From positions 1 to 12,890 of the forward strand of contig JACRCG010000053.1 of NCBI GenBank assembly GCA_016219145.1: a DNA stretch of 12,890 nucleotides, in the 5' to 3' direction. The notes below the pieces were generated by a model. The model was not told the origin of the DNA and made no database searches. It saw only the letters and a program-made list of their open reading frames with translations. Of this stretch, positions 1 through 6,041 are shown one piece after another (within the stretch, counting starts at the first letter, position 1; every line of letters begins with the position of its first letter). Both the position numbers and the translations under genes were made by a program. Origin of the DNA: Deltaproteobacteria bacterium (GTDB taxonomy: Bacteria > Desulfobacterota > Desulfuromonadia > Geobacterales > Pseudopelobacteraceae).

Positions 1-175
1 CACACTCACCATCCTTAACCGGCTGATGGACAAACTTCAGTTCCACTTTCTGCGGGTGGCAGCCACAGTTTGCAGCGGCCGCCACTGCCGGGCGCACTTT
101 CAAAACGATGCCAACCCCGGCAAGCCCCATCAGAATTGCGGTACAAAGGCAGATAATTTTATTGGAAGAGTTCAC
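1..175 (-). CDS. c-type multiheme cytochrome, N-terminal fragment (cut by window edge)
   Basis: Only the first 58 codons are visible; the gene runs off the left edge. It probably starts at GTG 175-173, preceded by an AAAAGG-like ribosome site in the short gap after ccsA. Residues 1-35 form a signal peptide or N-terminal anchor: lysine near the start, a hydrophobic run from about 7 to 25, then a small-residue stretch (AVAAA) that suits cleavage. The mature part has an NCGCH stretch, which is not a canonical CXXCH, and then FVHQPVKDGEC, ending at Cys58. The VHxPV...GEC pattern is typical of the doubled-CXXCH motif family of multiheme cytochromes, so a CXXCH is expected just beyond the edge. It follows ccsA by 18 nt and is probably cotranscribed with resB-ccsA, so it may be a client of that heme-attachment system. 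The number of hemes cannot be seen. Confidence 0.72.
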   Translation of the reverse strand, partial: MNSSNKIICLCTAILMGLAGVGIVLKVRPAVAAAANCGCHPQKVELKFVHQPVKDGEC

Positions 176-193
176 GACAGAACCAACCTTTTG

Positions 194-1051
194 TTACATC
201 TTTGAACCACCGTAACTGTGCAGTCCGGACAGGAACAGGTTAACACCCAGATAACAGAAAATTGTTGCCGCAAAACCGATAACCGAGAGCCATGCCGCGC
301 GTTTGCCGACCCAGCCCTTGGTGATGCGGGCGTGCAGAAATGCCGCATATACGAACCAGACAATCAGTGACCAGGTTTCCTTGGGATCCCAGCTCCAATA
401 GGTTCCCCAGGCATAATTGGCCCAGGCGGCGCCGGTTATGATGCCGAGTGTCAGCAACGGAAAGCCGATCATGATCGACCGATAATTGAGATCATCAAGC
501 ACCCGCAAAGGTGGGAACATCGACATGAGGCCGCCTGCTGTGGCCTTTGAGTCCGGCCCCTCAACGGCAGTTCTGATCAGGTACATGATCGAAATACCGC
601 AGGCCACGGCAAAAGCGGCATAGCCCAGAAAGCAGGTGATGACGTGATACAGAAGCCAGTTACTCTGCAGCGCCGGCACAAGCGGCTCTATTCCGGTATT
701 CATGCCAAGCTGCGCCCAGGCCATGCCCAGCAGCGCAAAGGGCACAACAAAGGCACCGACAATCCGGTATTTGTAACGGATATCTATGTAGGCAAAAAGG
801 AGAATGATCGTCCATGAAAAGAAGACAATCGACTCATACAGGTTTGACATCGGCGCATGCCCGACACCCAGGTCATATGACTCTTTCCAGCGCAGGCCTA
901 TGGCAACGGTCTGAATAATCAGGCCGACATACGCTATATAACTGCCGGTCAGACCAAGTGCCTTGTTCTTTCCGGCCAGGAATGCAAAAAAAACAATCAT
1001 TGAAATCAGATATGCGAAAGTAGTCAAATTAAACAGCATGGAACTTGTCAT
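194..1051 (-). CDS. ccsA: Cytochrome c maturation protein CcsA (CcsB/ResC type), heme handling
   Basis: An integral membrane protein of 285 residues. In System II cytochrome c biogenesis CcsA works with ResB to move heme across the membrane and attach it to CXXCH apocytochromes on the outer face. The WWD heme-binding motif is at residues 215-222 (WGTYWSWD, followed by PKETW). Histidines expected to handle heme are at 65, 136, 240 and 278; the last lies in the C-terminal LHSYGG. About eight hydrophobic segments are visible, for example near 10-26, 38-53, 74-90, 98-114, 133-157, 193-210, 228-241 and 254-274. The start is ATG 1051-1049, because GGAGGA lies just upstream and abuts the resB stop codon. 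A longer in-frame version starting within resB has no family-like sequence in its first 67 residues. It lies 17 nt after resB and 18 nt before the cytochrome fragment. Confidence 0.93.
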   Translation of the reverse strand: MTSSMLFNLTTFAYLISMIVFFAFLAGKNKALGLTGSYIAYVGLIIQTVAIGLRWKESYDLGVGHAPMSNLYESIVFFSWTIILLFAYIDIRYKYRIVGAFVVPFALLGMAWAQLGMNTGIEPLVPALQSNWLLYHVITCFLGYAAFAVACGISIMYLIRTAVEGPDSKATAGGLMSMFPPLRVLDDLNYRSIMIGFPLLTLGIITGAAWANYAWGTYWSWDPKETWSLIVWFVYAAFLHARITKGWVGKRAAWLSVIGFAATIFCYLGVNLFLSGLHSYGGSKM

Positions 1052-1068
1052 ATACTTTGTATCCTCCG

Positions 1069-2433
1069 TTAGATTTTCAACTGCTGGAACTTTTCGGAAA
1101 GAGCGTCGAACTGCATCCCGAAAGCAGCCTGGTTCTTGCTGGCATTGCCATACATGCGTGCATGCCCCTTGCTGATGACAACCCAGATGCGCTTGTGCGA
1201 CATGAAAAATGCTATGAACAGACCTACAACCATCAGAGTACAGCCTAGCCATACAGTCCAGACGCCCGGATCTTTTGCAACCTGCAGGCCAGTATACATC
1301 CTGGCATTTGTCCCCTCGTATCCAAAGATAAGTGCATCGCCTCGCTGGGCATTCATTTCAGGAAAATCTCTGAACGAAATAAACGTCTGGGGGGCGGCTC
1401 CTTTGGGAGTAACCTCTATCCTGGCTGCCGGCCCGGAAAAACCGGGAGCAAACTGACGAACTTCCTGGGTGGCCTCAAGAAGTTTGAACGTAGTTCCATC
1501 TTTCAGGGTTACAACGGCACCTTCTCTTGTAGCAATCCTGACAGGAGGGCCACCGGCTCGGGAGAAAACCGTAAAATAATGTTCACTGCCCTCACTGGCC
1601 TGACCGTAACTTGACTGATAAAAAGTGATTCCTTTGTAGGTCAGCGGTTCATTGACGATTACCTTCACCTTTGAAAAACCGGGGACAGGTTGACCGTTTT
1701 CCAGAACTGTAAGAATGCTCTTGAACTCCTTGGGGGCACCGGTTTTATAGAACTCTACACTGAATTTCTCGCAAAGCACCTCGAAACCAAGCGGGATCGG
1801 CTGGCCGTTGCGTCCTTCAACCGCATTGACGCTGGTTCCCTCCACAATGGATACAAAACCCTTATAGCCAGCTAGTGATCCGATAATTGCACCAACAAAG
1901 ATAACCAGAATGCTGAAGTGCACGACATAAACACCCAGCCTGCACCAGGGGTTTTTCTGAGCAAACAGGTGGTATTCCCCATCTTGCTCGGTTATCACCG
2001 GCGCGGAGAACTCTGAACCCAAAAACTCCTTGAGTCTTTCAACCCCTTTTTCGGCAGCCCCGGAAAAAGCAAGCTCTTTTTTCAGCGGGAAAGAGTTGCG
2101 CAGCGACTCACCCAGAACAAGGGTCGGTTCACTGACAAACTTGAACACATGCGGCAATCGCTTGATTGAGCAGGAAATCAGATTGAGACTGAAAACATAC
2201 AGAAGGGTAATAAACCACCATGAGTGGTACATGTCAAAAAAGCCCAGATTCGAATAAATCTGCAGTTTGGTCTGACTGATTTGTGCCACGTATTCTGGCG
2301 GCAGCTGTCCCTGCGGCAGAACAGTTCCGATAATAGATGTCAAAGCCAATGAAATAAGCAGAAACAGAGTAAGTTTAAGTGAACAGAAAAAATCCCAGAC
2401 GTTCTCGATGAAGCTTCTTTCGGTGGTTGCCAA
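1069..2433 (-). CDS. resB: Cytochrome c biogenesis protein ResB (Ccs1)
   Basis: A 454-residue ResB/Ccs1 protein, the partner of CcsA in System II heme attachment. The layout is typical of the family. There are transmembrane segments at about 20-40 and 72-90, and a third at about 166-190 containing His172. A large extracytoplasmic domain follows (about 190-390, with motifs such as KGITFYQSSYG near 267). A last membrane segment at about 392-411 follows the characteristic KDPGVW stretch and is followed by SHKRIWV. Translation most likely begins at TTG 2433-2431: AGGGAG lies 7 nt upstream and the protein reads LATTERSF (Met by initiation), with no better ATG nearby. It is the first gene of the minus-strand operon resB-ccsA-cytochrome. 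The function of the pair is well established; the specific client here is inferred from position. Confidence 0.93.
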   Translation of the reverse strand: MATTERSFIENVWDFFCSLKLTLFLLISLALTSIIGTVLPQGQLPPEYVAQISQTKLQIYSNLGFFDMYHSWWFITLLYVFSLNLISCSIKRLPHVFKFVSEPTLVLGESLRNSFPLKKELAFSGAAEKGVERLKEFLGSEFSAPVITEQDGEYHLFAQKNPWCRLGVYVVHFSILVIFVGAIIGSLAGYKGFVSIVEGTSVNAVEGRNGQPIPLGFEVLCEKFSVEFYKTGAPKEFKSILTVLENGQPVPGFSKVKVIVNEPLTYKGITFYQSSYGQASEGSEHYFTVFSRAGGPPVRIATREGAVVTLKDGTTFKLLEATQEVRQFAPGFSGPAARIEVTPKGAAPQTFISFRDFPEMNAQRGDALIFGYEGTNARMYTGLQVAKDPGVWTVWLGCTLMVVGLFIAFFMSHKRIWVVISKGHARMYGNASKNQAAFGMQFDALSEKFQQLKI

Positions 2434-2609
2434 TTGTTATCTCCCTGCGGATAAATAATGATATATAAAAAACCACTCTTTCATTAACTGGTGAATAGTA
2501 CCCAAATCCAGGAAAAAATGCACCTGTTTTTTAAATTTAAATATCCGAATATTCCGCTTGAGCGGTCTCCCGCCCACGCACTTTTGATATCTCGGCCTGA
2601 TCGGCAAGG

Positions 2610-2625
2610 CAGAACTGTAGTTCTG
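2610..2625. repeat. Perfect 7-bp inverted repeat, operator-like
   Basis: CAGAACT-GT-AGTTCTG is a perfect inverted repeat with 7-bp arms and a 2-nt centre. The short spacer makes it a poor RNA hairpin but a reasonable dimer-binding DNA site. It overlaps the candidate -10 region of the minus-strand resB promoter and lies about 100 bp upstream of the plus-strand promoter of the methionine operon. No regulator can be named from the sequence. Confidence 0.35.
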
Positions 2626-2650
2626 TAATACCATCCCACGACTATGTCAA
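2622..2650 (-). promoter_or_regulatory. Candidate promoter of the resB-ccsA operon
   Basis: On the minus strand a perfect TTGACA (2650-2645) is followed after 17 nt by TACAGA (2627-2622). The -10 is poor (3 of 6 matches to TATAAT), so the call is weak. An alternative is the AT-rich TATATATCAT stretch near 2456-2466, much closer to the resB start, but it has no good -35. The inverted repeat at 2610-2625 overlaps the -10 element and would sit where a repressor could block it. Confidence 0.3.
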
Positions 2651-2725
2651 CCGCTTTTAGTGCCTGCTGACATGAATGCTGCCAAGTTTGCAGCAAGGCG
2701 GGATACACAACTTGCAAAATAATTA

Positions 2726-2753
2726 TTGACATAATTACCGTGCAACTGATATT
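2726..2753 (+). promoter_or_regulatory. Sigma-70-type promoter of the riboswitch-controlled methionine operon
   Basis: A perfect -35 TTGACA (2726-2731) is followed after 16 nt by GATATT (2748-2753), which matches TATAAT at 4 of 6 positions. Transcription would start near 2760. That leaves about 35 nt before the SAM-I aptamer and a leader of about 205 nt before the first start codon. The spacing and the aptamer immediately downstream support this call. Confidence 0.6.
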
Positions 2754-2790
2754 TATTAGCCATAGTTTTACCACTAACTAACTCAACATA

Positions 2791-2903
2791 TTTTTCTTAT
2801 CAAGAGCGACCGAGGGACTGGCCCTGTGACGTCGCGGCAACCAGCCTTACGGCAAGGTGCCAATTCCAGCGAGACCGCCTGCGGTTTCGCAAGATAAGGA
2901 AGA
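2791..2903 (+). ncRNA. SAM-I (S-box) riboswitch aptamer
   Basis: The leader matches the S-box consensus almost base for base. P1 pairs CTTATC (2796-2801) with GATAAG (2893-2898) and can extend outward, allowing wobbles, to 2791-2903. P2 pairs GCGAC (2806-2810) with GTCGC (2831-2835). Above it, AGGG (2813-2816) pairs with CCCT (2822-2825), closing the loop ACTGG. Loop bases CTGG (2818-2821) can form the conserved pseudoknot with CCAG (2841-2844). P3 pairs CCTT (2845-2848) with AAGG (2854-2857), and is followed by the conserved GTGCCAATTCC. P4 is a 10-bp stem (2869-2878 with 2881-2890, one G-U). Known role: S-adenosylmethionine binding stabilises P1 and turns off downstream methionine genes. 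It sits directly upstream of a cystathionine gamma-synthase gene, as expected. Confidence 0.97.
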
Positions 2904-2952
2904 GTGCCATCCAAAAGATCCTCTTCCGCACCCCGGAAGGGGATTAATCGTT
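2897..2952 (+). terminator. Riboswitch expression platform: terminator with competing antiterminator
   Basis: A 9-bp hairpin pairs 2920-2928 (CCTCTTCCG) with 2934-2942 (CGGAAGGGG, one wobble) around the loop CACCC. It is followed by ATTAATCGTTTT, a broken rather than clean T tract. A competing helix pairs GGAAGAG (2898-2904) with CTCTTCC (2921-2927). This helix uses bases from the 3' side of extended P1 and the 5' arm of the hairpin, so P1 plus hairpin and the competing helix exclude each other. The logic fits SAM-bound = P1 + terminator and SAM-free = antiterminator. The weak T tract leaves open a partly translational mechanism, since the ribosome site (2955-2959) starts only 12 nt past the hairpin. 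Confidence 0.72.
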
Positions 2953-2965
2953 TTGGAGGCAGGTT

Positions 2966-4102
2966 ATGAACATCGGAACAGAGGCGGTACAAATTGGACT
3001 GGAATGGGACAGCAGAACCGGCGCGGTTTCGGTTCCCATTTATCAGACAGCCACATTCAGGCATCCCGGACTTGGACAGAGTACCGGCTTTGATTACAGC
3101 CGTTCGGGCAACCCGACCCGTCAGGCTCTGGAAGACGGGATAGCCAGGCTGGACGGGGGAGCCAGGGGTTTTGCCTACTCATCCGGGATGGCGGCCATTA
3201 CCTGCCTGCTGATGCTTTTCAAATCCGGTGATCATATCATCGTGACAGAAGATCTCTACGGCGGCACCTGTCGCCTGTTCGACAAGGTTTTCAACCAGTT
3301 CGGCCTGACGTTTACCTATGTAGATACCAGTGACACTGAAGCGGTGCGAGCGGCCCTTCAACCGGCCACGAAGGCGGTGTTTGTCGAAACGCTCACCAAC
3401 CCGCTGCTTAAATTTGCCGACCTGCCTGCCATTTCACGGATCTGCAAAGACAGTAATCTGCTGCTGATCGCCGACAACACCTTCCTGACCCCCTACCTGC
3501 TGCGACCACTCGATCTGGGGGCTGACATAACCATATACAGTGCTACCAAATATCTGGCCGGGCATAACGATACCGTCTCCGGCCTGGCGGTCGTCAAGGA
3601 TCCGCAACTGGCTGAACTGGTCTACTTCCACCAGAACTCGATTGGCGCAACCCTGGGGCCGCAGGATTCCTGGCTGGTGATCCGCGGCATGAAAACACTT
3701 TCCGTCCGCCTTGACCGTCATCAGGAAAACGCCGGCAGGATTGCGAAGTGGCTGACATCTCATCCCCGCATATCAAAGGTTTACTATCCCGGACTTGAAG
3801 GCCACCCCGACCACATTCTGATGAAGCGGGATTCAGGCGGTTTTGGCGCTATGATCGCTTTTGAGGTTGACAATCACGCTCTGGTCGAGCAAGTTTTGCT
3901 GAAAACAAAGCTGATCTCCTTCGCCGAAAGTCTGGGGGGGGTTGAAAGCCTGATTACCTTCCCGGAAGTGCAGACTCACGCCGACATCCCGGCGGAACTG
4001 CGCGCCAGACTGGGAATCAATAATGTTTTGTTGCGCCTGTCGGTAGGAATTGAGGATTGTGACGACCTGATCGAAGATCTCAGGCAGGCGCTGGAGGGGT
4101 AA
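2966..4102 (+). CDS. metI: Cystathionine gamma-synthase / O-acetylhomoserine sulfhydrylase-type PLP enzyme (MetI-like)
   Basis: A 378-residue cytoplasmic enzyme of the Cys/Met metabolism PLP-dependent family. The expected reaction joins cysteine (or sulfide) to an activated homoserine to give cystathionine (or homocysteine). PLP lysine is Lys195 in SATK (192-195). The phosphate-binding segment is SSGMAA (72-77), with Tyr44 and Arg46 reaching from the neighbouring subunit. Tyr98 stacks on the ring, Asp170 contacts the pyridine nitrogen, and Arg357 in RLSVG holds the substrate carboxylate. The N-terminal pattern (FRHPGLGQSTGFDYSRSGNP) closely resembles Bacillus subtilis MetI as I remember it, rather than MetC. 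ATG 2966 has GGAGG 6 nt upstream. It is the first gene after the SAM riboswitch and ends 1 nt before its paralogue. The choice between synthase, sulfhydrylase and lyase activity is an inference from similarity and order. Confidence 0.85.
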   Translation: MNIGTEAVQIGLEWDSRTGAVSVPIYQTATFRHPGLGQSTGFDYSRSGNPTRQALEDGIARLDGGARGFAYSSGMAAITCLLMLFKSGDHIIVTEDLYGGTCRLFDKVFNQFGLTFTYVDTSDTEAVRAALQPATKAVFVETLTNPLLKFADLPAISRICKDSNLLLIADNTFLTPYLLRPLDLGADITIYSATKYLAGHNDTVSGLAVVKDPQLAELVYFHQNSIGATLGPQDSWLVIRGMKTLSVRLDRHQENAGRIAKWLTSHPRISKVYYPGLEGHPDHILMKRDSGGFGAMIAFEVDNHALVEQVLLKTKLISFAESLGGVESLITFPEVQTHADIPAELRARLGINNVLLRLSVGIEDCDDLIEDLRQALEG

Positions 4103-4103
4103 A

Positions 4104-5237
4104 ATGAAACGTGCGACACAGATGATCCACGGCGGTCCCACCGTCGATCAGCAGACCGGTGCGCTGGGAGTACCGATCTACCAGATATCGACCTATCGCC
4201 AGACCTCGGTTGATCATTTCAGCAAATATGACTACGCCAGAGGTGACAACCCGACCCGTGAGGCGCTAGAAGATACGGTTGCCGTACTGGAGGGGGGCAC
4301 GCGCTGTCTGGCTTTTGCCTCCGGCATGGCGGCCATCTCAACTACTCTGATGATTTTCTCGCCCGGAGACCATCTGGTGGTCTGCGACGATGTCTATGGC
4401 GGCGCTTACCGGGTACTCTCCACTATATTCAGCCGGATGGGAATTTCTTCCACCTTTGTGGATGCCACCAGTCTGACAGCTATCGAAAACGCCATAAAAC
4501 CGGAAACAAAAGGGATCTATCTGGAAACCCCCTCAAACCCGCTGCTGAAAGTAACCGACCTGCGCGGCGCGGCCGAAATAGCCAGGCGGCATGGCATCAT
4601 CACGCTGGTGGACAATACCTTCATGACCCCTTACCTGCAACGTCCGCTGGAGCTTGGCTGCGACATCGTGCTGCACAGCGGCACCAAGTTCCTGAACGGG
4701 CACTCTGACGTCATCTGCGGTTTTGCGGTTGTCAAGGATGCTGAACTGGGGCATCGCGTACGCTACATCCAGAACGCCTTCGGAACAGGCCTGGGACCGC
4801 AGGACTCTTTTTTGACCCTGCGCGGAATCAAAACCCTCAAGGTCAGGATGGATCAGAGCCAGCTTAACACACACAGGATCGTCTCATGGCTGAGGCAGCA
4901 TCCGCGCGTTACCGCTGTTCATTATCCGGGCCTGGCGGAACATCCCGGCCATGCCATCCACACTGCGCAGGCCGACGGAGCTGGTGCGGTTTTTTCCTTT
5001 GAACTCGATTCCTATGAAACCACCAAAAGATTACTGGAAAATTCACACCTGGCCGCCTTTGCAGTCAGCCTGGGCGGCGTGGAAAGCATTATTTCCTACC
5101 CGGCCAGAATGTCGCATGCCTCAGTGCCGAAGGAAGAGCGCATCCGTAAAGGGATCACAGATACTCTGGTACGGCTCTCGGTCGGCCTGGAGGATCCTGA
5201 CGATCTGATAGCCGACCTCCAGCAGGCGATCGGGTAG
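4104..5237 (+). CDS. metC: Cystathionine beta-lyase-type PLP enzyme (MetC-like)
   Basis: A 377-residue PLP enzyme of the same family as the preceding gene. Expected reaction: cystathionine to homocysteine, pyruvate and ammonia, the next step of transsulfuration. PLP lysine is Lys195 in SGTK (192-195). Other family residues are Tyr44 and Arg46 (YDYAR), ASGMAA (72-77), Tyr98, Asp170 and Arg357. The two paralogues align without a gap, with about 177 of 377 identities counted by hand (47%). Its sequence, including the SYPARMSHA stretch near 331, resembles B. subtilis MetC from memory, giving the same metI-metC order as in Bacillus. ATG 4104 lies 1 nt after the previous stop, and its GGAGGGG ribosome site lies within the last codons of that gene. 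Gamma-lyase or mixed activity cannot be excluded by sequence alone. Confidence 0.85.
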   Translation: MKRATQMIHGGPTVDQQTGALGVPIYQISTYRQTSVDHFSKYDYARGDNPTREALEDTVAVLEGGTRCLAFASGMAAISTTLMIFSPGDHLVVCDDVYGGAYRVLSTIFSRMGISSTFVDATSLTAIENAIKPETKGIYLETPSNPLLKVTDLRGAAEIARRHGIITLVDNTFMTPYLQRPLELGCDIVLHSGTKFLNGHSDVICGFAVVKDAELGHRVRYIQNAFGTGLGPQDSFLTLRGIKTLKVRMDQSQLNTHRIVSWLRQHPRVTAVHYPGLAEHPGHAIHTAQADGAGAVFSFELDSYETTKRLLENSHLAAFAVSLGGVESIISYPARMSHASVPKEERIRKGITDTLVRLSVGLEDPDDLIADLQQAIG

Positions 5238-5240
5238 ACT

Positions 5241-6041
5241 GTGAAGATCCGCATCAATGAAAAACCGGCCGAAGTAGAAACCGGTCTATCGCTTGGAGCA
5301 GTAGCTGCTATCCATAAAGCCGGCGCCGACGTACTGATTCTGAACGGATTTCCTGCTCTTTCAGAAACGAAACTGAACGACGGGGATGAGATTTATCTTA
5401 TCCGGCGCGGTGAAATTCCGACGGAAGCGGAACTGGAAGGGCTCATGGCGGCCCGGCATACTCCTGGAGTACATGAACGCCTGAAACAGGCGCGGATTGG
5501 AATCGCCGGAGTTGGCGGACTCGGATCAGCGGTGGCGGTGGCGCTGGCCAGGGTCGGCGTCGGCAAACTGATCATTGCCGATTTTGATGTGGTGGAGCCA
5601 TCAAACCTGAATCGCCAGCAGTACTTTGTCGATCAGATCGGCCTTTTCAAGGTTGACGCCCTGGCCTGCAACCTGAAGCGAATCAATCCGTACGTATCGG
5701 TCGAAACTCACCGCGTCCGGCTGGATCCCGAAAACATTCCGACCATCTTCGACCGCTGTTCCGTCGTGGTCGAAGCTTTCGACAGGGCCGACATGAAAGC
5801 CATGCTGGTGGACACCATACTGGCCTTGATGCCCCACACCACGACCGTGGCTGCTTCCGGACTGGCAGGCTATGGCCCCAACAATGCCATCTCTACCCGT
5901 AAGGTATCGAAGAGACTCTATCTGGTCGGGGACAGTATCTCGGAAGCCAGACCGGGCAGCGGGTTGATGGCGCCGAGAGTCGGCATTGCCGCATCTCATC
6001 AGGCCAATCAGGTCGTCCGGCTGATTTTGGGGGAAGATTAG
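5241..6041 (+). CDS. thiF: ThiF-family adenylyltransferase with N-terminal ThiS-like domain
   Basis: A 266-residue fusion. Residues 1-60 resemble the beta-grasp sulfur carrier ThiS (LNGFPAL near 34, NDGDEIYLIRRGE near 46) but do not end in Gly-Gly, so this domain is probably not a sulfur donor. Residues about 75-266 are an E1-like/ThiF Rossmann domain: GVGGLGS (90-96), Asp114 and Asp116, NLNR (122-125), Lys137 and the FDRAD stretch at 180-184. These are expected to bind ATP and adenylate the C-terminus of a carrier protein. Only two cysteines (143, 173) are present, so the paired CXXC zinc site of the longer ThiF/MoeB proteins is absent, as in the short 'ThiF family 2' group. It begins with GTG 5241, 3 nt after metC, with only a weak ribosome site, so translational coupling is likely. 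Partner carrier and pathway (thiamin, homocysteine or another thiolation) cannot be told from the window; no thiG, thiH or separate thiS is present. Confidence 0.82.
   Translation: MKIRINEKPAEVETGLSLGAVAAIHKAGADVLILNGFPALSETKLNDGDEIYLIRRGEIPTEAELEGLMAARHTPGVHERLKQARIGIAGVGGLGSAVAVALARVGVGKLIIADFDVVEPSNLNRQQYFVDQIGLFKVDALACNLKRINPYVSVETHRVRLDPENIPTIFDRCSVVVEAFDRADMKAMLVDTILALMPHTTTVAASGLAGYGPNNAISTRKVSKRLYLVGDSISEARPGSGLMAPRVGIAASHQANQVVRLILGED

Larger units (their letters stand above)
2434..2725. other. Non-coding part of divergent intergenic region, upstream of resB
   Basis: This stretch lies between resB and the promoter of the methionine operon. I find no convincing gene: the short open frames here lack ribosome sites and family-like sequence, and they overlap regulatory sequence. 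It holds an AT-rich palindrome TTAAATTTAA at 2531-2540, a small hairpin CCGCT-TG-AGCGG at 2554-2565, and a perfect inverted repeat at 2610-2625, listed separately. The 5' leader of the resB operon must lie within it, and it could be up to about 190 nt long if the candidate promoter at 2622-2650 is the real one. Confidence 0.6.

Noticed and set aside
37..75. Heme-binding site at the NCGCH stretch of the partial cytochrome
   Set aside because: It is C-x-C-H, one residue short of CXXCH. The first likely heme site begins at Cys58 at the window edge.
1052..1252. A 67-residue N-terminal extension of CcsA
   Set aside because: It would read through the end of resB in another frame and is not CcsA-like; ATG 1051 has a strong GGAGGA upstream.
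2437..3064. Several short minus-strand open frames in the riboswitch region
   Set aside because: They overlap the aptamer, the promoter and the metI start, lack ribosome sites and show no recognisable sequence.
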